Origin: Cohnella baijiui | Lineage (GTDB): Bacteria > Bacillota > Bacilli > Paenibacillales > Paenibacillaceae | DNA length: 64,000 nt | Direction of reading: 5' to 3' | Assembly (NCBI RefSeq): GCF_020731285.1 | Contig: NZ_JAJFOW010000031.1 | Coordinates: 20,796-84,795, forward strand | Shown: positions 1 to 9,800 of the stretch, piece after piece | How the letters are laid out: each line of letters begins with the position of its first letter | Numbering within the stretch: position 1 is the first letter of the stretch | The notes under the pieces: generated by a model | What the model saw: only the letters and a program-made list of their open reading frames with translations | Database searches by the model: none | What the model was told of the DNA's origin: nothing | Position numbers and translations under genes: made by a program

Positions 1-16
1 AAAAAATGTACTTTTC
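1..16 (-). promoter_or_regulatory. Edge copy of the shared sugar-regulon motif
   Basis: Read on the minus strand these bases are GAAAAGTACATTTTTT, identical to the first block of the element upstream of the solute-binding lipoprotein at 2594. It points out of the window, so it may control a divergent gene to the left. The rest of the element is cut off by the window edge. Confidence 0.35.
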
Positions 17-135
17 GCTAATATTGTGTCATTTCAGCAGACTGCCGCTTGAATCGCCGTTCGTTTCACAGGAAAGCCGTTCCGAACGTCGAAATAACGA
101 CATGACTGACTATGATGCAGAAAGGACAAATCGCC

Positions 136-2430
136 ATGGCTTTTTCTCTTAAATTCCGGGTCCGGTTGAATAGCTTGTATACGAAACTGCTTTTGACTTT
201 TACGTTGACGGTCACTCTGCTGATCTTCGGTTTATCTGCCCTCTTGTACCGGAATTACAGTACGGCTTCACTGGATAATATAAACAGAATGAACACGTCC
301 TTATTGCATCAGATCAGCTTTAGCGTCAACTACATGGACAATATGGCTCGTAAATTCATGAACACGGCCAACGTCGATCCCGGCATTGCCAATCTGTATT
401 TGAATCCGGATGACGATAATGTCATGCTCAGCAACGGTTTTCGGTTTCTTAATCTTCTTGTGTATACAAATGATTACGTTTATTCGGCTTACACGGTCAA
501 CCTGCCGAAAGACCGGATTATTTCCACGGAAGACGGCGCGTTCTATTCCGCAGCGAACTTTTACGACCCTGAAGTCGTACAAATGATTAAACGCTGGGAC
601 GCTCGCCATCCGCTCTCCATGCCCGTCGTTCGAAGAATCCCGAAAGCGGATTCCTCCACCGAGTTCGCCGACGTCTATACGTACATCATGCCTTACCAAA
701 CGACATACGGCCAACATCCAACAACAGCGCTCGTTGTCAATGTCAAAGCCAGCTATCTAAGGGAGCTTATCGCTTCATTAAAAAATAAAACAGGCGATAA
801 CGTAAGCGATGTCTTCGTGATCGATGCGAATGGAACCGTGGTCAACCATGCATTAAATGGGGAGTTTTTGAAGAATGCTCGGAACGAGGAATATGTCCGA
901 ACCGTTCTTGCCTCCGATCAGACGTCGGGCAGCTTCAAGACGACGATCGCCGATCAGCCTTTCAACGTGACCTATGTTTCATCCGGAAGTCTGAAATGGA
1001 AATTCATCAGTCTGACCTCGTACCAATCGTTCCTTTCGCCCGTTGATGCCGTCAAATCTTCTACGTTGATCATCAGTACGATCGTGCTTCTATTGGGTTT
1101 GCTTTTTTCGCTTCTGATGTCCAAATCGCTGTATTCTCCCTTTAGGAGATTGGTGGACGCCGTTCGTCTGAGAAGCGATGAATTGGATCGGAAGCAACGA
1201 GATCATCGTCCGAAGCTGAAGGAAAACTGGCTGAAGGAAATCATTCTGGGCCAAAAGGATGTCGAGTTGGGCGAGTTCCAATCCAAAAAAGAGGAACTGG
1301 GCATTCGAACCGACCTCATGAGGCCGCTTCGAATCGTCTTATTCCGTATAGACGGTTACCGATCCTTTTTGGACCGTTATCACGAAAGAGACCGAAGGCT
1401 GTTGAAATTCGGAATCGCCAATATCATCGACGATATTTCATCTGCCCAATATACTGGCGATGTCGTGGATATGGATAAAGATAAGCTCGTTCTGATCTTG
1501 GAATCGGCAGGTTCGGAAGAAGCGGAAACAGACCTGGTCAAGCTGGCTCAAAACATCCAACATTCGGTAAACGAATATTTGCGTTTTTCTCTATCCGTCA
1601 CCATCGGAAAGCCGGTTGAATCCCGCAACTCTCTCGGTGAAGTGTATTCGGATACGCTGGCTCTTTCCATGTATCGGTTAATCACCGGACATGGCAGCAT
1701 TCTTACCCCATCATTCCTTTCCTCGATGCGGTTGAATCCGCCGCCGTTCCCGGAAGGAAAGGCAAAACTGCTGCTGGATTCGCTTAAGCTGGGTCGACTT
1801 GATAAAACCAAAAAGTACTACGATGAAATCGTGGAGGGATTACTTTGTACGACATATGAAACCGTGCTTTCCTCGATGCTTCACCTCATGTTCATGATCC
1901 GCGGTTCCTTTCCCGACGTCGGGGACATAGGCCAATCGCGATTGCCCAACATGTTTCATTCTTTCTTGGTCAACATCTATAACTATGAAACAATAGGTGA
2001 GATTCACCAGACTTTTGAAGCGATATTTACCGAGATCGTTTCGACATCAGTCACCAATAAACAAAACAAACGCCAAATCATCGTGACCCGCATCAAGAAG
2101 ATGATCGAGGAGCAATACCGGGATTCCAACTTGAATCTGAATCTTCTTGCGGAGGCGTTTCAGATGTCTCCTATTTATTTGGGAAGGTTATTCAAGGAGT
2201 CAACCGGAAAATCCGCTGTCGAGTACATCACGGAAGTTCGAATGGCGCGCGTCAAGCAATTGTTGGACGAGAGCAGCCTGTCTACCAAGGAAATATTGGA
2301 GCAATGCGGGTGGGAAGAATCCAATTACTTTTACGTTTTATTCAAAAAACATTTCGGGATCCCGCTTTCTCAATACCGAATATCGAGAAAAAAAGCGGAC
2401 GATTCGGGCGCGCAGATGGAATTCGAATAG
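136..2430 (+). CDS. Membrane-anchored AraC-family regulator with extracellular sensor
   Basis: A one-component transcription regulator that senses an outside signal. Seen: a membrane segment near residues 16-36, a long extracytoplasmic part of Cache-like character (about 40-300), a second membrane segment near 308-328, a cytoplasmic linker, and a C-terminal AraC double helix-turn-helix (about 660-755, with LAEAFQMSPIYLGRLFKEST and CGWEESNYFYVLFKKHFG). The ATG at 136 is preferred because AAAGGA lies 9 bases upstream; an in-frame ATG at 112 has no such site. About 764 residues is normal for this Paenibacillus regulator class. It sits upstream of a sugar-type solute-binding lipoprotein, so it probably controls carbohydrate uptake genes; the ligand is unknown. 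Confidence 0.9.
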   Translation: MAFSLKFRVRLNSLYTKLLLTFTLTVTLLIFGLSALLYRNYSTASLDNINRMNTSLLHQISFSVNYMDNMARKFMNTANVDPGIANLYLNPDDDNVMLSNGFRFLNLLVYTNDYVYSAYTVNLPKDRIISTEDGAFYSAANFYDPEVVQMIKRWDARHPLSMPVVRRIPKADSSTEFADVYTYIMPYQTTYGQHPTTALVVNVKASYLRELIASLKNKTGDNVSDVFVIDANGTVVNHALNGEFLKNARNEEYVRTVLASDQTSGSFKTTIADQPFNVTYVSSGSLKWKFISLTSYQSFLSPVDAVKSSTLIISTIVLLLGLLFSLLMSKSLYSPFRRLVDAVRLRSDELDRKQRDHRPKLKENWLKEIILGQKDVELGEFQSKKEELGIRTDLMRPLRIVLFRIDGYRSFLDRYHERDRRLLKFGIANIIDDISSAQYTGDVVDMDKDKLVLILESAGSEEAETDLVKLAQNIQHSVNEYLRFSLSVTIGKPVESRNSLGEVYSDTLALSMYRLITGHGSILTPSFLSSMRLNPPPFPEGKAKLLLDSLKLGRLDKTKKYYDEIVEGLLCTTYETVLSSMLHLMFMIRGSFPDVGDIGQSRLPNMFHSFLVNIYNYETIGEIHQTFEAIFTEIVSTSVTNKQNKRQIIVTRIKKMIEEQYRDSNLNLNLLAEAFQMSPIYLGRLFKESTGKSAVEYITEVRMARVKQLLDESSLSTKEILEQCGWEESNYFYVLFKKHFGIPLSQYRISRKKADDSGAQMEFE

Positions 2431-2593
2431 CCCGAAAAGCGCATTTTTAATGAAAAGTACATTTTTTTAAGAGCTTCATTCGCAAATTATCGAAGGTTGA
2501 TATGCTTTTTCCGGTGTTCTGAGTCTATTCAGACCTCTATCGTGAAATTGTACTCAGCCATTCGTTGAGTAAACAAACCAGGGAGGTTAAAAG
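2431..2593 (+). promoter_or_regulatory. Shared three-block upstream element, copy A
   Basis: Block 1 GAAAAGTACATTTTTT begins at 2452, block 2 (GCAAATTATCGAAGG) has its GAAGG at 2492, and a T-rich block 3 begins at 2501. The same blocks at the same spacing occur before 6808 and, one base shorter, before 31156. This suggests an activator site plus promoter for the lipoprotein gene. Confidence 0.5.
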
Positions 2594-4198
2594 ATGTACA
2601 AACAGAAAAAGGTATTGGTTTCTGTATTTACATTGGTTCTCATGCTATCCCTTATCTTATCCGGATGCGGAACCAAGAATAACGGTGCTTCACCCAGCCC
2701 GTCCTCGGCGAGCCCATCCGCGAGCCCATCTTCGAGCTCGTCGACGGAGCCGTCAAACCAGGAAACGGTAGAATTAACGATGTACATCCCGAATGGGCCG
2801 GTTAAAGACTTGGATCGCATTATGGAAGCGGCGAACAAAATCGTAAAAGAGAAAATCAACGCAACGTTGAAGCTCAATATCATCGACGGTGGCTCGTACG
2901 CGCAAAAACTCGGTCTTATGATTTCCTCGGGCGAACCTTTCGATCTTGCCTTTACCGCAAGCTGGGGCGATATCAACTACTTCCAGAATGCCTCCAAAGG
3001 GGCATTCGTAGATCTCACCGATCTTCTCGACAAGTATGCGCCTACAACCAAGTCCAGAGTGCCTGACGCCGCATGGGAAGGCGTCAAAGTGAACGGGAAA
3101 ATTTATGGAGCCATCAACTATCAAGTATGGGGAATGGCGGGAGCCAGAGGTGTGCAGCTCCGCAAAGATCTCGTCGACAAATATAAATTCGATTATGCAT
3201 CGATGAAGAATTGGGACGACTTGACGCCTTTCCTGGCTGCCGTCAAAAAGGGAGAGCCAGGGATGATTCCGATGGAAATCGGCGGCTCCGTGGACTTGTT
3301 CGCGGACATTCCGGTCTACTACGGTATGGACGGCGTCGGAGATTTTAAACTTCCGGGATGGGTAAAGTACGGCGATAAGGATATCAAAGTGATCAATCAG
3401 TATGAAGCCCCGGAATACAAAGCATGGTTGAAAACGGTACGCGACTGGTATCAGAATGGCTATGTTCGGAAAGACGCCGCTACTTTGAAGGACACGCTTC
3501 CGGATCGGAAGGCCGAGAAAGAAGCGGCCTTGTACGCGCAACCGTTCCCGGATACAGTTGACATGCCTGAACTTGTAGGACAGGGCAAGATGCCCCATAC
3601 GGATCCGGAACATCATATCTACTCCGTTTCAAAGCGGTTTACCGAGCCGTTTATTTCTTCGAATACGCCTTCCATGGCGATGCTTTCGGTAGGCGCGAAC
3701 TCGAAGAACGCGGAAAGAGCGGTTCAACTGATCGAATTGCTCAATACGAACGACGAGTTGTACCATCTTCTTGCGTTCGGCCAACCGAATGTGGATTACA
3801 AGCCAATTGGCGACAAGCAGTACGAATTGATTCCGGACAAGTACAACTTCAACTATTCCGAATGGACGGTCGGCCAATCCTACGGCAGAATGCTTTGGGA
3901 CAAATCGACCAATCTTGAAACGAACGATAAGATGCTCAATACGATCTACGCTGCCGACAAGACGGCGATGGTGTCTCCGGTAATGGGCTTCGTATTTGAT
4001 ACAGAACCGGTTAAGACCCAAATCGCGAACGTGAACGCAGTCATCAGCGAATTGCTGAAACCGCTTGATGTCGGAGCGGTAGACCCGGACAAATACTATG
4101 ATCAATTGCTGAACAAATTAAAGAAAGCCGGGGCCGACGACATCATCGCCGAGAAGCAAAAACAAATCGACGCTTGGAAGGCTGCAAACGGCAAATAA
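2594..4198 (+). CDS. Extracellular solute-binding lipoprotein (LipO/LplA-like)
   Basis: Binds an oligosaccharide outside the membrane and delivers it to an ABC importer. Seen: a lipoprotein signal with a Leu-Ser-Gly-Cys lipobox near residue 25, a Ser/Pro/Ala-rich linker to about residue 55, then a family 1-type binding fold and a C-terminal part like DUF3502 of LplA/LipO proteins. 534 residues is usual for the class. GGGAGG lies before the ATG. The matching permeases (LplB/YtcP type) are not next to it; they may lie left of the window. A hairpin terminator follows. Upstream is a copy of the regulatory element shared with two glycosidase genes. Confidence 0.9.
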   Translation: MYKQKKVLVSVFTLVLMLSLILSGCGTKNNGASPSPSSASPSASPSSSSSTEPSNQETVELTMYIPNGPVKDLDRIMEAANKIVKEKINATLKLNIIDGGSYAQKLGLMISSGEPFDLAFTASWGDINYFQNASKGAFVDLTDLLDKYAPTTKSRVPDAAWEGVKVNGKIYGAINYQVWGMAGARGVQLRKDLVDKYKFDYASMKNWDDLTPFLAAVKKGEPGMIPMEIGGSVDLFADIPVYYGMDGVGDFKLPGWVKYGDKDIKVINQYEAPEYKAWLKTVRDWYQNGYVRKDAATLKDTLPDRKAEKEAALYAQPFPDTVDMPELVGQGKMPHTDPEHHIYSVSKRFTEPFISSNTPSMAMLSVGANSKNAERAVQLIELLNTNDELYHLLAFGQPNVDYKPIGDKQYELIPDKYNFNYSEWTVGQSYGRMLWDKSTNLETNDKMLNTIYAADKTAMVSPVMGFVFDTEPVKTQIANVNAVISELLKPLDVGAVDPDKYYDQLLNKLKKAGADDIIAEKQKQIDAWKAANGK

Positions 4199-4216
4199 TG
4201 GAGGCAAGTAAAAATG

Positions 4217-4262
4217 GCCCCCTTGACTGGCGATGTTCCGACCATTCAGGGGGCTGTTTTTA
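4217..4262 (+). terminator. Rho-independent terminator after the lipoprotein gene
   Basis: Stem GCCCCCTTGA / TCAGGGGGC (one bulged T) around an 18-base loop, followed by TGTTTTTATT. It separates the lipoprotein gene from the GH95-like gene. Confidence 0.7.
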
Positions 4263-4292
4263 TTCTTGATCAGATAGGGTGATGGTTGCAGG

Positions 4293-6518
4293 ATGGATAA
4301 TCGAAAAATGCCTTCGGAACGGCACGATCTTCTATTCGACGCACCGATCGGCCGTTGGGACGAGGCGCTTCCGTTAGGGAACGGTTTGACCGGCTGCTTG
4401 GTGTGGGGGGACGGCGCGCCGCTTCAATTAAGTCTCGATCGGGGCGATTTGTGGGACACGAGACTTGCGCCGGAAGTACTCGACAGCGGGTTTACTTATC
4501 GTAACCTTATCCAACTGGTGCGAAATGGCGATCTACAACAAATCAATCGGAGATTCAGCGATTTTTTCTCCGCCTCCCCGAATCCTACAAAGCTGCCCGC
4601 GGGACGAATCGAGCTGCATGGCGAACATGCGTCGAATAGGATGACATGCCGTCTCCGTCTTCACGCAGCCGTCGCGAAAGTCGACTGGATGGCCGGCGAC
4701 GCGTCTTATCGAATTGAAAGCTTCTTGCATGCCGAAGACGGACTTGGTTACGTGCGCCTGCAAGGGGATCGGGTCCAAACCGTAAGCTTGAACCTGGAAC
4801 CACCGGCTGCTCTTTCTTTGCTCTCGTATCCGGATGCGGTGTTCGGCACGGAAGGGGATGTCCGTTGGTTTTTGCAGAGAACGAATCAAGAATTGGCTTA
4901 TGCGGTCGTCGTCGCGCAGCGGCAAGCCTCCCCGCGGCAAATCGAATGGGTATATCGCGTGGCCGCGAGCCTGGACGGCGAAGACTGGCTCGAACGAGCA
5001 AAGGCAAGGGTACGGGAAGCCGCGCTTCGGGGCTTTGATGATGCATTGCCCGGCCATCTGGCTTGGTGGGAACGATATTGGCGGCAAAGCGCTCTGTCGT
5101 TACCCGATTTCGAAGCGGAGAAGCAATGGTATATCACGAATTATTTGTTCGGCTCGTGCTCGCGCAAAGGCGCCCCTCCCATGCCGCTTCAAGGCGTATG
5201 GACAGCTGACGAAGGACAATTGCCGCCATGGAAAGGCGATTATCACCACGATTTGAATACGGAGCTGAGCTACTCGCATTATTTGAAGGCGAATCACTGG
5301 TCCGAAGGGGAAAGCTTGCTGGATTTTCTCTGGGACCTGATGCCGGAAGCCCGTCGTTTCGCGCAATCGTATTACGAATCGTCGGGCATTAATATGCCAT
5401 CCGTCATGACGATCGACGGAAAGCCGCTTGGCGGGTGGCCGATGTACTCGCTCAGCCCGACGAATCAAATTTGGCTGTGCCATACCTTCGACCAATATTG
5501 GCGCTATACCGGCGATCGTCAATTTCTCGAGACAAAAGCTTATGTTTATTTGAAAGAAACGGCATTATGTCTGATTGATTTGTTTCTGCCCGGGGAAGAC
5601 GGCCGGCTTCGGCTGCCGGTGTCCAGCTCGCCGGAAATTCATGACGACAGCTTGCGGTCATGGTTGACGCCGAACAGCAACTACGATTTGTCTCTGCTCC
5701 GATATTTGTTCGGCAGATTGACCGAACTGGCCGAGCTACTGGAGAAAAACGAAGAACGCCGGAGATGGACGGCCGTGCTGGACCGTCTTCCCGAGCTTGC
5801 CGTTGGCGACAAAGGGCTGATGCTAAGCCCGGACGAGACCTTGCAGGAGAGCCATCGTCACCTTTCCCATGCGATGGCGATCTATCCTTTGCGGACGCTC
5901 GATTATCGTCGTTCGGATGAGGAAAAAAAGATCATCGACGATACGATCGGCCATTTGGAATTGTTGGGAAAAGGGTTGTGGGTCGGTTATACGTTTGCGT
6001 GGATGGCCGCCTTATATACAAGACAGGATAACGGCGAGGCGGCGTATTTTCATTTGCGGCAATTTTGGAATGGCATTTGTTCTCCGAACGGCTTTCATCT
6101 CAACGGCGATTACCGGAAGACGGGAATCACGGCCATTCATTATCGTCCCTTTACGCTGGAAGGCAATATGGCCGCGGCGGACGCGCTGCAAGAAATGCTG
6201 CTGCAGACGGATAACGGCGTCATTCGGGCTTTTCCGGCCGTGCCTGCGCAATGGCTGCATAACGGAGCCGAATTCCAGCGGTTTCGCGGCGAGATGGGCG
6301 TTATTGTATCGGCGGGAGCGGCTCATAGCCGCTTGGAATACGTGCGATTGCAGGCGGAGCATGGCGGGATTTTTCGAGTGAAGAACGATTTCGATACCGA
6401 CAAGTTGTCCGTGGAGCGGAGCGGAACGATGGTTATACTGGAATGTCCGATCGGGGCATTGCTCACTATCGCACTTGAAACCGGTGAGGAATGTCTGGTC
6501 AGGAGGAGCGTGCAATGA
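4293..6518 (+). CDS. GH95-like glycoside hydrolase (alpha-L-fucosidase type)
   Basis: Likely removes alpha-1,2-linked L-fucose (or galactose) from oligosaccharides. Seen: an N-terminal beta-sandwich starting with a typical ALPLGNG...G.V.G motif, an (alpha/alpha)6 barrel, the family signature around HRHLSHAMAIYP (about residue 530), and a C-terminal beta domain with FPAVPAQW. Length 741 agrees with GH95. No signal peptide, so it acts in the cytoplasm on imported sugars. The ribosome binding site is weak (AGGGTGATGG). It is separated from the lipoprotein gene by a terminator, so read-through or its own promoter is needed. Exact linkage specificity cannot be told. Confidence 0.85.
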   Translation: MDNRKMPSERHDLLFDAPIGRWDEALPLGNGLTGCLVWGDGAPLQLSLDRGDLWDTRLAPEVLDSGFTYRNLIQLVRNGDLQQINRRFSDFFSASPNPTKLPAGRIELHGEHASNRMTCRLRLHAAVAKVDWMAGDASYRIESFLHAEDGLGYVRLQGDRVQTVSLNLEPPAALSLLSYPDAVFGTEGDVRWFLQRTNQELAYAVVVAQRQASPRQIEWVYRVAASLDGEDWLERAKARVREAALRGFDDALPGHLAWWERYWRQSALSLPDFEAEKQWYITNYLFGSCSRKGAPPMPLQGVWTADEGQLPPWKGDYHHDLNTELSYSHYLKANHWSEGESLLDFLWDLMPEARRFAQSYYESSGINMPSVMTIDGKPLGGWPMYSLSPTNQIWLCHTFDQYWRYTGDRQFLETKAYVYLKETALCLIDLFLPGEDGRLRLPVSSSPEIHDDSLRSWLTPNSNYDLSLLRYLFGRLTELAELLEKNEERRRWTAVLDRLPELAVGDKGLMLSPDETLQESHRHLSHAMAIYPLRTLDYRRSDEEKKIIDDTIGHLELLGKGLWVGYTFAWMAALYTRQDNGEAAYFHLRQFWNGICSPNGFHLNGDYRKTGITAIHYRPFTLEGNMAAADALQEMLLQTDNGVIRAFPAVPAQWLHNGAEFQRFRGEMGVIVSAGAAHSRLEYVRLQAEHGGIFRVKNDFDTDKLSVERSGTMVILECPIGALLTIALETGEECLVRRSVQ

Positions 6519-6807
6519 GCAAACGGTTTATAGCGAAAGGAGAGCGCGCGATACGGTCATCATCTTGAAGAAAAGTATCTTTTTTGAAGAGTTGAAATGG
6601 CGAATTATTGAAGGAATATTTACATTTTTCTGTACTCCTGCCTTCTATGGTGCCTTAACCTGATGGAGCAATCATAACCTGCTAGTTAAAAAATGAAGAG
6701 GGGGTGTACAAACTGGGAAACTGATGTTTCCGACATTCTGTAAGCGCTTCCCGGTCAACTCTTCGAGTCCGACCACCCAACTACTTTTGCAAGGAGGAAA
6801 TTAAAAA
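6519..6807 (+). promoter_or_regulatory. Leader of the GH29-like gene: shared element copy B and a cre-like site
   Basis: Block 1 GAAAAGTATCTTTTTT starts at 6570, block 2 (GCGAATTATTGAAGG) has GAAGG at 6610, exactly 40 bases on as in copy A, and block 3 starts at 6620. Further down, TGTAAGCGCTTCC at 6739-6751 matches the core of the CcpA cre consensus. Together they suggest specific activation plus carbon catabolite control. The long leader after the promoter has no other recognised feature. Confidence 0.5.
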
Positions 6808-9800
6808 ATGGTAAAAGTGTGCAAAAAAATCACCTCTGTCATATTGGTGGCGTCCATGGTCTTGACATCGTTCCTATTCGGATTTCCTCATGAGACCGTG
6901 TACGCACAGCAAACGGCGGGGAACGCCCCGTTCATTAACTCGTGGCTAGTATCGGGTCCTTTCGATTCGGCTGCGGCGGAAAAAATCTATGGCTGCGAAG
7001 CGAGCGAAATTGTAAATTACGCGCCGTTGGCGTCGGAAATCACCGCGTCATCTTCCACGCTAGCGGTAAACCCCGTCTCCTATTTGGTAGATGGAAGCAC
7101 AAGAAACCAGTGGGTGACCGAGAATGATTCCAGTCCGTGGGTTAATCTGAAATGGAAGGACCCGATTGCCCTTAATGAAGTCAGAATCGCGCAATGGGGC
7201 GATTCGCGCCACGTCAACAACGGGTACCACCTGACGTTCACGTTGCAAGATGGCAGCAAAGTCGAATCCGGGCAAGTGAACAGCGCCTCCCCTGACCCGT
7301 CGGAACCGACAGTATACACGATCCCGTCCGGATTGAACAACGTGGTGGAAATGAAGGTGGAAATCGACAAGGGGCGCACGCCTTACCCGTCGATCACCGG
7401 CATTTCGGAAATCGAGGTATACAACAGGGCGGCAAGTACTCCCGGTGAGTCCGCCGCGATCTCGCCTAAAATCGGCGAGCCGCTAAGCTTTGGCGACGAA
7501 AGCCGCAAATGGGAATATTTCGACGATCGCATTTACAACCGGAACTACGACGATTACCAGGATTTGTATGGCTATTATAAGGTGAAGAAAGGCATCGATA
7601 CGAGAAACAAATATGTATACGCTAACACCTACGTATATAGCCCGGCAGCGCAGCAGGCGTATTTCAACGTAGGCGCCAGCGGTTCCTACCGGTTGTATGT
7701 CAACGACAAGTGCGTCACCCAACCGACCACGCCGGTAGAAGTCCAGAAGGATTTGACCAAACAGGTTATTCAGTTGAAGCAGGGCTGGAACAAGATGATG
7801 ATACAAATCAAGCATACGTATACGGAAGACGTGAATGCCAATGGCGTTCCGGTAGCAAAGGATCAGAATGTCGCCTATCTTGGGTTTTACGGAAGAGTCG
7901 CGGATCAATATGGCAACAAAATCAACGGGCTTGTACAGTCGGTAACAGGGGAGTCCAATGCGCTGGAAATTGTCACTCAAGGCCTGTCGACCGGCGATGC
8001 GATTCAAACTCCGCTGCCCGCCAACAATATGCCGTTGGGTTACAAAGAATGGCCCTATGTGTGGAATAAATCCATAACGGCCAATAAATATGGCGTTGCA
8101 GCATCGGCATTCCAGTTCATGGCTGCCGGCGGTGCTCCCGGATATACCTGGAGCATCGTGAAAGGCAAACTGCCTGACGGTCTGGAATTGAATCCGGACG
8201 GCACCATTGCGGACGGATTAGTGAACGGAAAAGTTGATTTAAACAGCAATAAGGGCATCATCAGCATCAACAGCGAGCCGGGAGATTATCACTTTACTGT
8301 GCAAGTTGCCGACAGCAACGGAACAAAAGCAACAAAGGAATTTACGATTACAGTCAAGGAACGCCCCAACAAATGGTTCGAAGAGGGCAGGGTTGGCGCA
8401 TTAAGCCACACGATTGTAACGTACGGCTATTTTGATGACCCCAATTTCTCCGCTGATTTATGGGCAGAGAGAGCAAAACGGCAGGGGCATTCACTCGTCT
8501 CGATTGAAGCGTTGCAACAAAACTATTACTGGCCGTCCAAATTTGCAGACCCTCAGCATGATCGGCAGAAATATTACCCGAAAGACGGCAATGGCCAAGT
8601 GGTTGACGGACTGAAACCGTTTGAAGAGGCGGTCAAACGTTATGGCATGAAATTCGGTTTGTATTACGCAACCGAGGGCGGAGGCCTGCAGCATTTCTCT
8701 ACGGATGTGTTTGTGCAAAATATTGAGGATCTCATTTCGCGTTATGATCCGGCATACCTCTATTTTGACGGTCCGCAGGCCATGCCGAATGCCAATTTTG
8801 ACGTCATGTTCAGCATGGTGCGCAATTACGGCGATGACATCATCATCAACTCCAACGCGTGGGGCGCAGAGTACGGCGATCCGGACTTAAGAACCGTTGA
8901 AGCCAGCCATATTTATGCGAGCGCAGGAGCCAACCATCTAGTGAAACGGACAACCATGGAGCCCTGGAAGTCCGTTCACACCAAGAACAACTATACGCCA
9001 TACTATGCGAAACGCGATGATTACCGTCAGGTTGCTAAAGAAATGATCATGAATGCCGGCAGAGGCTATGTGGACAACAACGACCAAATGCCGTTAATGA
9101 GCCGCGGAACGAACTGGGATTCCCCGGAAGATGTTGCCACCCGCTATCCCAAATCCATACAAGAGTTTATCGATGTTCGCGAAGGGCTAGCGAGCTGGTT
9201 CGCGCCTGAGGGCAAGCCGGAAAGACACGAGTCCACTACGGGGACTATGCCCTATTTCTTGGCGGGCTACGGTTACGAAGACGACGGCAAAGGCAACTAT
9301 GAGAAGTTTGCCTTCCCGAACAGCACGACAGGTCCGCAATGGGGTTACGCAACCTACAGGGACAACAATATTTACCTGCATATCATGAAAGGGCCTGACG
9401 GCAAGAAAGGGTTCGACGCCATTCCCAGCAAAACATTGACCATTCGAGCGATCAAAGACAAAGTGACGGCCGTCACCTGGCTCAACGAGGATGTTCCGGC
9501 AACTTCGTTCGTGCAAAATGGCGATAGTCTGACGATCGATCTGGCGAACGTTCAGGAGGATCCGATCGATACGATCATCAAGATTGTTACCGACAGCGCC
9601 GAGCGCAAATATACGCTGACGAATGTCGTCGCAACGGGCAAGCAGCTGACACCTTCATCGATCCAAATCAACTCCGAAGGTTATATGACGTACCCGGCGC
9701 TGAAAGTCAAGCTTACGGGCCTGGCATATGTCAGCGCGAACCCTGAAATAGCAACGGTTAACGATAACGGAATCGTGACTCCTGTATCGAATGGAACAAC